Source of the DNA: Paraescarpia echinospica
Lineage: Eukaryota; Annelida; Polychaeta; Sabellida; Siboglinidae
Direction of reading: 5' to 3'
Length of the DNA: 64,000 nucleotides
Assembly: GCA_020002185.1 (NCBI GenBank)
Contig: CM034534.1
Coordinates: 69,293,946 to 69,357,945 of the forward strand
Every line of letters begins with the position of its first letter. The first letter of the stretch is position 1. The notes under the pieces were generated by a model, which saw nothing but the letters and a program-made list of their open reading frames with translations, was not told where the DNA came from and did no database searches. Position numbers and translations under genes: made by a program. Below are positions 37,101-46,856 of the stretch, in pieces.

Positions 37101-40100
37101 GGACTACCAGCTGCTGTGTACAGATGGTAATACTGCATCCATCAACTCGGCAGACACGTGTAACTGGGGCGTGATATCGTCCCACATCATCGTGACATCT
37201 GAGGTGCGTGTGATGGCGTCCCACAAGGACTACAAGCAGCTGCTCGAGTTACTCAGCTATGACTTCGGTGTCGGCGGCCAGTCGACCGACATCTTTGAGC
37301 TGTTCAGTTCCGCAAAGTACAATAACAACGATCTGATGTTTAGTGACGAAACCAAACAGTTGGTGGATGTGGGCGACAAAAACTACTTCACATGGGTCGG
37401 TGAGTGTTGTCATAGTTCACTGCAAGTTTGTGCTTATGACAGTGTAATTTTTGGCTAATATTTCTCTCTTTACAGAAACACTCTTTTGTGTTGAATATAT
37501 TTGAATATATATCCCTAGTGATCAGTTTACTTCTGACCCATACAGTAACACATTTGTCTACTGTAAAATTTCAACTGTGATTGTCAAAAGAAAAACTAGG
37601 CATTGGCGTATTTGGCTTTGACGAAAATTACGTGACTGAACTAATAATAACAATACCATGTGACATGACAGGGGCGGAGCATCGTCGTCGTCTCCTAGTC
37701 CTCAACATGTGTCCTGAGCCCCAGGCACGCTGGTGTGTCATCTCGCAGCATGAGATGCAGAAGTGTGAGGACATGATCATGGCGCTCGCTGCCAAGATCC
37801 TCAAACCAGACCTGAACTGCATTCTGGGAACCAGCGTGCGTGACTGCATGGACAAGATACGTGTCGGTGACGCCGATCTCATCACGCTGGACGCTGCCGA
37901 TGTCTATGTCGCTGGCAAGTAAGTGCCGCACGATTGTATACTGGTGTCTCACGTGTAGCCAAATCACTGAGATGTGTTTGTGACATTACTGAGATATATG
38001 TATAGTTGTTGTTCTCTTCTCTCTCTGTATGTCCATGTTGGTCGGCCTCGATACTGGTCTTCTTTTTCTGTTTTCTTCCCCTTCTTATTCTTACACGGCT
38101 GTCTCTATCATTTGCTTTCATTCTCCACTCCTCTCCCAATCTCTCCAGGTGTGTTTTTACACAATCCTTTAAATCAGTCAGTCAGTGCAGTCTTGGTCAT
38201 TCTTGTCTCTGGAGATATCTCAGAGGTTGTTATTATTTATAATTTTAGTAGTAATAATGATAGTATGTTTGTTTATTCTACAGTGTGTACAGTTCAATTA
38301 AAACAGTGTTATGGGGTCCAGTTTGTTATTCTACAGTGTGTACAGTTCAATTAAAACAGTGTTATGGGGTCCAGTTTGTTATTCTACAGTGTGTACAGTT
38401 CAATTAAAACAGTGTTATGGGGTCCAGTTTGTTATTCTACAGTGTGTACAGTTCAATTAAAACAGTGTTATGGGGTCCAGTTTGTTATTCTACAGTGTGT
38501 ACAGTTCAATTAAAACAGTGTTATGGGGTCCAGTTTGAAATATGCTGTAGAGTAATTGAAACTTTTAGGCAAACTGTGATTGATCATTGGTGCTCAAAAT
38601 GTGTGTGTTCTTGTTGAGTGCATACAACCTCCAAGTAATGATCTTAATTTAACATGGTGTTTTGTGTTAAATGTGCTGAAGGTAGCTTACACAATGTTAA
38701 TTATTTCAATATTAATTATATTTAAATATATAGTAGGCGTCCTTGTGCAGTATAACATCCATCCGATCCGTAAACCCTAGAACGACAAATGCAAGTAGTG
38801 TTTGGATTACGGAAGTTTCTGTGCTCTTAGACGTGATACTGCTCAAAGCAATGAATACAGGTGCTGCAATGTGTGACATTCATGTGATGTTCTTCCAGAT
38901 ACTACAACCTCGTCCCTATTGCGGCCGAGGACTACAGTGGCTATGACACTGCCACCTACTTCGCTGTCGCAATCTCCCGCAGAACTGAGTCTTATATGAC
39001 ACTTTTTAACCTCAAAAGTGTGTGGTCTTTTAATTTATTTATATTTCCTAAGTTGTATGTAGAAATCACTGATGAATGTTATGTTGTTTGATTATTTATT
39101 ATGAATATATTCTATGAATTTGGGAAGACTTGTGAACACATTGACATTTTAGTGTTCAAATTAAAATTGATATTTACAATAATTTTAATTAATTGAAGCG
39201 GTAGCTTTTGCAGTCATCTCATAAATAATAAGTAATATTTATTTACAGATTGAAGAGAGAACTAGAGGATGTCTATATAGCTAAATTGGTGATGTATTTG
39301 AAATTATATACATGTCTTCCACATCTACAAAAACTGGGTCAGGTCAATAGGTCATGTATGTGGCTGTAGATCGCAGATCTTGCCACTCGGGCGTGATGAC
39401 AGCGGCAGGGTGGATCATTCCTGTTGACAAGCTGCTCGAGACAGGACAGATCAAGATCCATGGCTGTAACAGCTACTTCCACGTCGGTACGTTCTTGGCT
39501 GCATCGCTCCAACAGGGGGCAGCACTGTTGTTGTATTAGGAATACACCAGTTGTGTGCACAAAATGTTTATGTTTACATTTGGCCAAAATGTTTATGTTT
39601 ACACTTGGTGTGATGTTTGGGCGCAGGAGGCCCTTAACCAGAAATAATTTTTTGCCAGTCTAGAATTAGACAAAATAGTGCCTTTTAGCATGCGAATGGC
39701 ATCCGAGGAAGCAATTCACATCAGTCACAGCCATTATTGGCCAGTGTAGTTTTTCAATGATACCCCGTACCATTTATTTAATTAATACTGGTCCATTTGA
39801 TTTGTTGTGCCAGTGATAGTCATTAATATGGGCACATAGACTTGGAACTATTAGTTAATCTAGTTGCCCATTGGCCCAGTCTAAATTCCACCTGTCTTAT
39901 CGTTTGTAATTACCAGTCTTAGTCAGTCATCTGTCAGTCTTGAAGATGGGCAGAAGGGTCTCGGACCATCCTTTGGCAGTAAGATGTTTCCTGTCATCTG
40001 AGATAGACACCATTCTCACCAGACACAATGCAGTAATGTTGCCACAATGATAATAATACTAATTTTTTTCTGAAGCGCTGTAAACCTGTAACTCTTATAT

Positions 40101-43100
40101 TAAATTACGTTCACATATAGCAGGGGCCGGCAACCTTTTTGAGTGGAGGCCGGGCCAGACAAATGACTTTTACTAAGTCAGCGGGCCACACATGTATTAT
40201 TGAATATTGAAGATCATTAAAGTAATCCTCGTGAAAACTGGTACATTATGTTGTTTTTAACTTCTATTATAAGCAATCTTGTTTAGAACTATCCATTGAA
40301 ATTTTACTTATAAATTGTTAACAGTTACGAATAAGACGTATTATTATCATCAAACATCAATGTCTAAATGTGAATAACTCTTGGACGTTGCTATTAAAAA
40401 GCACCCGTGGTCAGTGTTCTCGGTAAAGAAATGACATCATCTGACATCAAGACTAGTTTGACACTTGGTGCAGTTGCTGCGCCACCAACCAAATTGGCAA
40501 TGAACTTAGTGTGTTTGATCAGACCAGGAAAGTGTTCCGTTGCCAAGTGTATGTAGTACCACTCTACAAGTGTCAACACTTTGGTAGGTGGTAGGCTGGT
40601 AGCTTTGAGCCGCATTGTAGTTTGTTGATCTCTACCCACACTGCTTCCGATGCATCATCGAGTTCCACATGGAATGGGTTGGAAAATAAGCCAACTCATC
40701 ACTGCGAGACACTGTGTCTCTCACAGTAGCAACGTGATCTCGGAAGTGAATGGAGACGAATTGGAAACTGTTGAGATGTTCTTGCAAATTCATTTGTGGT
40801 CTGCAAATTCTGCTACTTCTGTACCCTTCTGTACCCTTCTGCTCCATAGACACCCTATAATCCAATATTTCAGCTCATTGGGCCTATATGTACAGCTCTG
40901 CATAGCACATCGACTCATCCAGTCTTCACAATAGAGGAGGTTTTGATAATGCGCAGTCATTTCAATTTGAAGGTATTTGAACTGCCAGTGATTTAGACCA
41001 TGATACTGCAGTCATCTCAGCCAAAAGGTAGTGGTTCAGGCAATGAGCGCGAAGTAGTTCACGGTCTTCATGATGAAACTGATTTAATCTGTTCTGCATT
41101 GTCATTTACTTGGCATTCAAGCTTTCTTGATGGAACTTTCTTTCAACCATGGAAGTTGTAACTGCTATTGTCATCCCGCTGGCCGCATTGTGGACAGTTT
41201 CAGTTTTAGTTTGTGGGCCACATGAAATAGTTTCACAGGCTGCATTTGGCCCACAGGTTGCCGACCCCTGACATGTAGCATATAACCAAGTCATGTTTAT
41301 GAAATAACAATAATAAAACATTTGCTAACAACTTATAATAATATTTTTAAAGATATAGTATTAAACTGGTGTGTGAGCTAGTAAATAAAAATACGAAACT
41401 AAAAGTGGAATAACCACAGTAATCAATTTCAAAATGCAAAAAATTTGAGGAACTAAACACAGCTGTTACCGGGGGATGCTTCATGATCATAGACCTGTGA
41501 CAAGAATGTAATATATGTTGTCTATAACGATGATTGCACATATGTTGATGTATTTAACAATACTTTAATGTGCCGACATAGTTTTGTTTACACATAGCAT
41601 CATGGTACCAACACACAACAAATGGGTTGGCTTTCTTACAGCTACTGGCATGCTCATTCTGCTACAGACGCTAGATTGCATTACAGTCCCAGTTTATCAC
41701 ATCAAGTGTGATATATCATCACATTGTCTGATTGACAGGTCAGTTCTTCAGCAAGAGCTGTGTGCCCGGTGTCCTTGACTCCGACTACAACACGAAGGGA
41801 AGCAATCCCATCAACCTCTGCGAGGCGTGCGCTTCGGGGGGCCAGGATCGATGTCAGCGCAACGACGAAGAACTCTACTTCGGCAACAGTGGCGCCTTCC
41901 GGTGTCTTGTCGAATGTACGTAGCTGGCCGCGGTGATGTTTAAATGATGGGATAAACCTGGAACAGTTGTAGAGGGAGTCTGACTGGATAAGTGCCAATA
42001 GTTGGTTGCACATTAATTCGTTTCTTTACGGTTTTGAACTTTTCATGGGCACAACTTTCACATTATGAACACTGTTTTGGGTATGTTAAATACATGTTGG
42101 TAGGCAGTACACCTTCAATGTGTTTATTCTAATACTAAGAGCAATATATAAATAAATGTTCATAATGAAGAACGGACGTCTTTCCTTTAATACTTACCAC
42201 TGTGCACACTGAGAGGAGTTGCTTCCAGGTTGAGATGTGTACCTAGCAGAAATAGTTATGCGGTACGTAAAGTATTCAAACATATTCAAAGATGTAATGT
42301 AAGAAAAAACACATATTCTATATATTCTAGTTTTCCATCCATTTTTAGTTAGAATCTAGATTACTCATTTTCCACTCATCTAAGATCACAATATTAAATT
42401 GTTGTTTTGTTTTCGATATCATTATATGATTTATTTGATTACATAGTGAGCCCTTGTAATGATAATAAGTAAGCTACTTTTGAACCTAAGTCCTTGGAAA
42501 CCAAGCTTCAAAGGCACATCAAAACAAGAAGGTTTGTCAGTCTTAATATTGATAAGTGGTATTAAAGTTATCATCAGATGAATGGCTACAGCAACAGAAA
42601 ATCCCAAGTTCGAATGTTGGTATTCAGTGTAGAAACAAAAAGTAAACCAGAACTTGATGAACGAGACGCTATGTTTAAAATTTGTTGCTGCTGCCCACAG
42701 ACGGTGGAGACGTGGCGTTTGCGAAGCACACGACAGTACGGGAGAACACTGGGAGTCGTAACAAGGCGGACTGGGCTCGCAACCGACGCTCTGACGACTA
42801 CGAGCTGCTGTGTACTGATGGGACACGCAAGGACATCGATGACTGGGCCAACTGCAACCTCGGCGAGGTCCCCTCAAACGCCATTGTCACAGCTGGTGCG
42901 TTTTTGTTTTCTCTCCATCGATTATCGTTGCCATTCTATGGATTTTTAGTTCCAAATGGTTATCTCAAAATGGATTTTGTAGGGAAAATATCCGGAGATA
43001 CATAACCTAATTAAAAAAATTCCTGTGTCATGTGTTGAATGTTTATTTGTGCAATTTGTATTGGCGCTATTATTACTAGATTCCAGCCAATTAGATTCAC

Positions 43101-44570
43101 ATCTGGTAACATTTGGCACATTAACATTTTAAAATGTTCCGTAGTTTATTGCCAGAATTATGTGGCTGATTTATACTACTTCAGTGCACAGAAGTTTTTG
43201 GTTGCTCTATTGTTCCCACTTTCATGTAGAAAACTTCTCTGAATTTCTGACCAATTGAGCAGTCCAGTTATTCTCATTGATTATGCTTCCAGCTGGTTGG
43301 TTCTATGGCCAGTCAGGTTTTTCAGAATAAGTTGTCTCTCTTGTTTCATTTAAAAAATAGTACCTTTCATTTAAAAAATAGTACCTTATACAAAATATGA
43401 TTTTGCATTAAATAGTCCAGGGTTTATATTTTAAATTGTGCAGAAAGAATAGTGTTTCCTATAATAGTATGTGAAACCTTTTCCTTGTACAGTACAGAAG
43501 ATTCATATGACCAAAAACTCGGCCAACTTGACTTATCACAAAGCATGTATGTTATGAACCAATGATCGACTTAGCAGATTTTTGACGACTGATTTGAACA
43601 GTAGAGTCGATCTATTGTTTAAATCAAATCACACAGTTGGTAAAATCTGCTAAGAACAGGCTCAGAAGACATTAAAACTACTGCTGTACTTGTGCCATTA
43701 ATTAACCAACTGGTGAATTGCAGACTTCAAGACGGCAGAGCAAAGGGCCATCTATTGGACGCTGATCAACTATGCACAACAATTCTTCGCTTCTGACAGG
43801 TAATAATTTTCTCTCAATTGTAATTTGGCCAATGTCCATACAACACTGTAGGAGATGTGTTTTGCCAGTGTTGTTTGATTAGAACCAAGAACCAGTCTTC
43901 TACACTTAAGTGGAACAGTTGGCAGAACCTTCAACACCTGCTGGTGGTCCTGCTCCAAAGTTGGTGGTCCACATATTAAGATAACATTGGCAGTTGTGGA
44001 AATATGAATTTCAATCTTTGCTGAAAAGGTGGTGGTCATGTGAGCCAGCACTTTGAGAGTTGCCAGTCCGGCTGATAAGTTAACATTGTTTAATTTTAAT
44101 ACGGTAATGCACTGATGACTTTACATTTAATAAGATTTCTTTCTATTGATTATATCAGTGATATAACTTGCATGACAACACAGTTCCAAAACCACAGAAC
44201 ACACCGCCAGTTCATTCCCAGGAGAGCATTTTACTAGACTTTGTTTTATCTTGTTAACTTGTCCCCAGTATTCACCCCTCGTTGTAATGTTCTGACGTGA
44301 TGTTACAGCAACCCTGACTTCCCGATGTTTGACTCGATGCTCAACCACAAGGACCTGATGTTCCAAGACTCCGCAGTCAGACTCTTGTCAGTCAAGGAGA
44401 AGAAACAGAACTACAAGGACTACCTCGGTCCGTCGTTTGTCCGAGCAATGGAGCGCAACGACGATATCGATTGCATCACGTCTTCCACAAACCAGGTGGT
44501 GCCAGTGTCTGTCAAACAGATGGTGTTAGTTGCATGTCTGAGTTATCTGCTTGCATCTTGTCTGCGATGA
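28098..44570 (+). CDS. MELTF: Melanotransferrin-like, GPI-anchored transferrin-superfamily protein (14 exons)
   Basis: Exons: 28098-28170, 30709-30854, 31162-31297, 32018-32131, 35430-35588, 36199-36389, 37102-37399, 37672-37918, 38899-39017, 39370-39486, 41739-41915, 42701-42895, 43724-43799, 44309-44570. Phases close to 2310 nt, 769 residues (human melanotransferrin is 738). A signal peptide (1-19) is followed by an N lobe opening ARWCCVSD and a C lobe opening ARWCVISQ (391-398), then a hydrophobic tail (about 754-768) after Ser/Asn-rich residues, as in GPI-anchored melanotransferrin at the cell surface. Ligands by alignment to serotransferrin: N lobe Asp95, Tyr129, Asn237 (for Tyr), His301, with Gln160 for the carbonate Arg and Pro156 for Thr. 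C lobe Asp446, Tyr475, Asn583 (for Tyr), Asn652 (for His), with Thr505 for Arg. Iron binding is therefore doubtful. It is convergent with the F-box gene. Confidence 0.9.
29117..29205 (+). repeat. tRNA-like SINE head (intron 1)
   Basis: A-box-like tggctgagtggttaag and B-box-like ggttcaagc lie about 65 nt apart. The intervening sequence does not fold as a clean tRNA cloverleaf by eye, so this looks like a tRNA-derived element rather than a functional tRNA. Confidence 0.35.
29433..30030. mobile_element. Non-autonomous DNA transposon with 5-bp TSD (intron 1)
   Basis: Left end CAGGGGTAGAACT and the reverse complement of the right end, CAGGGTTAGAACT, match at 12 of 13 bases. ACTAC flanks both ends (29428-29432 and 30031-30035). 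Subterminal ctagtcc/ggactag motifs are repeated many times on both sides. The ends resemble hAT-type termini, though hAT normally makes 8-bp duplications. Confidence 0.65.
30709..30854 (+). CDS. MELTF: Transferrin-like exon 2 (start of N lobe)
   Basis: Acceptor tggcacag. The peptide EARWCCVSDVEYKKC is the conserved first strand and first half-cystines of a transferrin lobe. Donor AAG|gtgtgt, phase 0. Confidence 0.9.
31162..31297 (+). CDS. MELTF: Transferrin-like exon 3 (N-lobe Asp ligand)
   Basis: Encodes CMQLIADKKADLMQVDPG; Asp95 aligns with the iron-ligand Asp of the N lobe. NLMPVMAEKY follows, as in other family members. Donor CAG|gtaaac, phase 1. Confidence 0.92.
32018..32131 (+). CDS. 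MELTF: Transferrin-like exon 4 (N-lobe Tyr ligand; GC donor)
   Basis: Encodes LTYKAVAVVKRS (Tyr129 ligand) and GKKACFPG. The only donor that keeps the frame with exon 5 is CCAG|gcaagt, a GC-AG site. The usual CHTG is CFPG here. Confidence 0.88.
33150..34195 (+). mobile_element. L2/CR1-like LINE 3' end (intron 4)
   Basis: A 5'-truncated insertion in the same orientation as the host gene. The open frame 33168-33869 (233 codons) encodes the post-catalytic part of a reverse transcriptase polyprotein: NIGVFFDDALNMNSHV, VTSRLDNGNGLLYGI, LQGVQNAAARLITRTKKHDH, LHWLPIKQRIEYKLLLL and PCLWNNLPLAM. The element ends in TTATT-type short repeats near 34195. The frame is unbroken over the preserved part, so the insertion is fairly young, but the catalytic domain is absent. 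Confidence 0.85.
34275..35115 (+). repeat. 49-bp direct repeats around a 743-bp insert (intron 4)
   Basis: ttggccttagttcatcacta and onward (34275-34323) recurs at 35067-35115 with two substitutions. The phrase atacatgcaatta precedes copy one and follows copy two, as if a short tandem repeat had been opened. The insert contains a perfect 14-bp inverted repeat (34941-34954 and 35014-35027). Confidence 0.5.
35430..35588 (+). CDS. MELTF: Transferrin-like exon 5 (anion-binding loop)
   Basis: Encodes VGQAAGWIYP, where the family normally has GRTAGW, so the carbonate-binding Arg is Gln160. It also encodes the conserved SSFFGSLCAPD. Donor TTCG|gtgagt, phase 1. Confidence 0.92.
36199..36389 (+). CDS. 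MELTF: Transferrin-like exon 6
   Basis: Encodes CQNCKGVYQARC, then NHGAFECM and GDGDVAFMRDIT. The family GYSGAFKCL motif supplies a Tyr ligand; here that position is Asn237. Donor GAG|gtcagt, phase 0. Confidence 0.92.
36765..37065 (+). repeat. tRNA-derived SINE (intron 6)
   Basis: Head gtggcaaagtggcaagagca (A box) and ccaggttcaaatcg (B box). Tail gtgctttgaacagtcc, then actggatacagtgctatata. The same tail occurs, on the opposite strand, at 54945-55285, 59815-60150 and 63460-63785. Confidence 0.7.
37102..37399 (+). CDS. MELTF: Transferrin-like exon 7 (N-lobe His ligand)
   Basis: Encodes DYQLLCTDG and SSHIIVTS (His301, aligned with the iron-ligand His), then an N-lobe C-terminal region including FELFSSAKYNNNDLMFSDE. 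Donor GTCG|gtgagt, phase 1. Confidence 0.93.
37672..37918 (+). CDS. MELTF: Transferrin-like exon 8 (inter-lobe linker and C-lobe start)
   Basis: Encodes the linker LLVLNMCPEPQ, C-lobe start ARWCVISQHEMQKC, and ADLITLDAADVYVAGK, in which Asp446 aligns with the C-lobe ligand Asp. Donor CAA|gtaagt, phase 2. Confidence 0.93.
38275..38538 (+). repeat. 53-bp tandem repeat, 5 copies (intron 8)
   Basis: The unit attctacagtgtgtacagtt continuing to gtccagtttgtt repeats at 53-bp steps with almost no divergence, indicating recent expansion. Confidence 0.95.
38899..39017 (+). CDS. MELTF: Transferrin-like exon 9 (C-lobe Tyr ligand)
   Basis: Encodes YYNLVPIAAEDY and TATYFAVAISRR (Tyr475 ligand position). 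Acceptor ttcttccag; donor AAAA|gtgtgt, phase 1. Confidence 0.9.
39370..39486 (+). CDS. MELTF: Transferrin-like exon 10 (C-lobe anion loop)
   Basis: Encodes RRSCHSGVMTAAGWIIPV. Ser501 replaces the usual Thr and Thr505 replaces the carbonate-binding Arg. Donor GTCG|gtacgt, phase 1. Confidence 0.92.
40121..41270. mobile_element. hAT-family DNA transposon relic (intron 10)
   Basis: Left terminus CAGGGGCCGGCAACCTTTTT and right terminus (reverse complement) CAGGGGTCGGCAACCTGTGG are classic hAT ends. The 8-bp target duplication is acatatag (40113-40120) against acatgtag (41271-41278), one substitution. The interior has only decayed short frames, so transposase is not functional. Length is 1150 bp. 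Confidence 0.85.
41739..41915 (+). CDS. MELTF: Transferrin-like exon 11
   Basis: Encodes FFSKSCVPGVLD, LCEACASGGQDRC and FGNSGAFRCLVE. Asn583 stands at the second Tyr ligand position, the same change as in the N lobe. Donor GAAT|gtacgt, phase 1. Confidence 0.92.
42450..42640 (+). repeat. Dispersed repeat, copy 1 (intron 11)
   Basis: Shares ccttggaaaccaagctt, ggcacatcaaaacaa and gcaacagaaaa with 62213-62640 in the same order, preceded by an aataat run in both. Copy 1 is internally deleted and lies just upstream of exon 12. Confidence 0.6.
42701..42895 (+). CDS. MELTF: Transferrin-like exon 12
   Basis: Encodes GGDVAFAKHTTV, DYELLCTDGTRK and EVPSNAIVTA. Asn652 replaces the C-lobe His ligand. 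A dispersed repeat ends just upstream of the acceptor ctgcccacag. Confidence 0.92.
43724..43799 (+). CDS. MELTF: Transferrin-like exon 13
   Basis: Encodes FKTAEQRAIYWTLINYAQQF. Acceptor gaattgcag; donor ACAG|gtaata, phase 2. Confidence 0.88.
44309..44570 (+). CDS. MELTF: Transferrin-like exon 14 (C-terminus with GPI-type tail)
   Basis: Encodes the C-lobe end FPMFDSMLNHKDLMFQDSA and YKDYLGPSFVRAMERN, then CITSSTNQ and a hydrophobic stretch MVLVACLSYLLASCL before the stop TGA. A polar spacer plus a short terminal hydrophobic tail is the layout of a GPI-attachment signal. Confidence 0.9.
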
Positions 44571-45548
44571 CGTGGTTTTGTGATGATCTTTTAAGTGACT
44601 TTTCCATCAAGGACGGTGTTTACTATAGCAGTTTTTCTAGTGTACGACTGAAGTGGACAGTTCTTGTTCTTTCCTGTACACCATTTTTATATTGGGTATG
44701 TAAGAAATTAGGTGAATTGTGATGTACACACAATGCTGCCATTCCAGAAATCTGTGTCAATTAAGATACATGCGAACATCTGTGCAATGTAAGTGCCTAC
44801 GCAGTTGCTCAACAATGGTACTTACTGCCATACAACTCCCAGGGTAGAATTGTTACTATCCCCTTTCGTTAGACGTTGATACCAAGATCACTAAGGAGAC
44901 AGATTTAGGACCATTGTGGAGACGAATGTGTGTGTGGAGCACAGTCAGATTCTGATGAATGTAGACAACATGGTGTATTTAATATGTAGTGTAATGCAAA
45001 CTTGCTTTGAGATAACATACTATTAATGCAGGATGTGCTGGAGACATTTTCTCCAAATGGTCAAGTCAGTTCAGGAACAAATTTACCAGTAAACTGGCCG
45101 ACTTGTTTGTTTCAAAAGTTATCCACAGTACAACACAAACACCCATATAACTATGTCAGGACATTGTATACAAAGGTGAAATTCCAATCCATTTTTGTAT
45201 TGCACTCTGTATAAAGAATATAATAATGATGCATAATGTGTTAAATCACATTGAAATGGAAAACAACAATTATGTTAGATCTTTGTTATCTATTATGCTG
45301 TCATATTCCATTAGATGTATAATTTTTTGTGGTGATATTTACAAAGCCGCCTTTATTGACCAATTTTTCATTAAGACATGTATATACTATCGGCAAGCAT
45401 TCCATTATGTTTAACTGTATAGCTGGATTTGGATTTTTTTATATTTTAGTCTAATGAGAACTTGTAGTAATTTTATTGTGCAAAGGCTGGCAGAATTTGA
45501 TACAGTATGTATATATATATATACACTGTTGTAAGAGGTGAATGTATA

Positions 45549-45554
45549 AATAAA
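45549..45554 (+). terminator. Candidate polyadenylation signal of the transferrin-like gene
   Basis: AATAAA about 980 nt after the stop codon, followed by a T-rich stretch. Other AATAAA words exist further on, so use is not certain. Confidence 0.35.
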
Positions 45555-45908
45555 TACTTTTTTATTGACAGTTATGTATCTTGTTTGTCACAGTTGAATA
45601 TATTTTCCTTAAAAATGAAAATGCCCCAAAATGTTTTCCATCTTGAATGTTTTTATCACGCAAAAGCATTACATACAAAACATCATTCCGTACGACTTCT
45701 TGAATTATATACACAAATCTTCTTCAATCCTAAATGCTTTTCCAATGCCGTGAACACATTGTAACTTCAACAAAACACAGGTAAATAAAAACACATAGTC
45801 AATGTGTGTCGAACAAAGTTTCTTTGTACATTTTATCAACTGAACGAAAGAATACTGACAAATTTACATTGTCAAACACTAATTTTCGAAATAGAGTGAA
45901 CAATGTAA

Positions 45909-45914
45909 TTTATT
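45909..45914 (-). terminator. Candidate polyadenylation signal of the F-box gene
   Basis: AATAAA on the minus strand about 770 nt beyond the stop codon. Confidence 0.35.
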
Positions 45915-46684
45915 TTATACATGAAAAAACATTTTGCATGCAGTAAAACTAAGTAAAAGAAACCTTACTATGAGAGGTAACACTCTTTGAGCCGCTGTTT
46001 AAAGTGGCACAAGTGAATGTTCACAGCTGATACATGTAAATCTTTGTGTCTGCCATGAACGTTCATGTAATACACATGTAATATACCCTAGGGTAGCCGA
46101 AATCCACACACCAAAACCTTTAGCTTCAGTGACTTACCTATATTTTATCATAATGATGGTATTTCTGATGACAAATGCATGTATGTAATTTCTGTCCTAC
46201 GACATGCGTCTTGCATACTTGAGAATAAGGCAACGTTGACCCAAAGGCCCTGCTATCCCAATACATGTTGACTTTCCCAACTAAAAGCCAGGCATTAAAG
46301 GGTCGACTCAGTTCACAAAGTCCAGAAAAACGTACTGTACTGGTTCAAGACACCACTGATTCTCGGCTTCATATTTTGAGCGACCCAAAGTTACATCTAA
46401 AGGCACAACCAATACCCACCAGATTCAACTGACATGACAAGATTGCCAAGACATTACCAAACCAAAAGTCTGGTTCTAATATTTACAATAGTGCCAATGT
46501 GCATTAATGTACGTTTCACTTGAATGGTGGCACCACTGATTTCCCCTGTGATATGTCCAACCCACGACACACCCATCTGTGATGCTTTACATTTCTGTGG
46601 ACCTTGCAAACTGACCCGACCCGTGCCAAACTCTGACCATGTCTGCATGAATAGGATGATTGTAATTGCCATGTGTTGACTTCC

Positions 46685-46856
46685 TCAGTTGAAGAGCAAG
46701 TCTTTGAAGTTGGACAGAAGTGACACTATACTGGTGGAGTAGTTGGTCACTGTGCGGACAATGGTGGCTCGGTCAGCGCGCTCGAAGTTTGACTTGACCA
46801 TCTCGTAGTATTCTCCATCACTCAAGGTCATGGACCGGATCATAGGGCACTTGAGT
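46685..46856 (-). CDS. F-box/LRR gene, last exon
   Basis: Acceptor tttttgttgcag; encodes LKCPMIRSMTLSDGEYYEM to KDLLFN and the stop TGA. Confidence 0.9.

Larger units (their letters stand above)
44571..46684. other. Shared 3' intergenic region of convergent genes
   Basis: It holds the probable 3' untranslated regions of both genes. AATAAA occurs at 45549-45554 on the plus strand. TTTATT at 45909-45914 gives AATAAA on the minus strand. No other gene is recognised. Confidence 0.55.
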
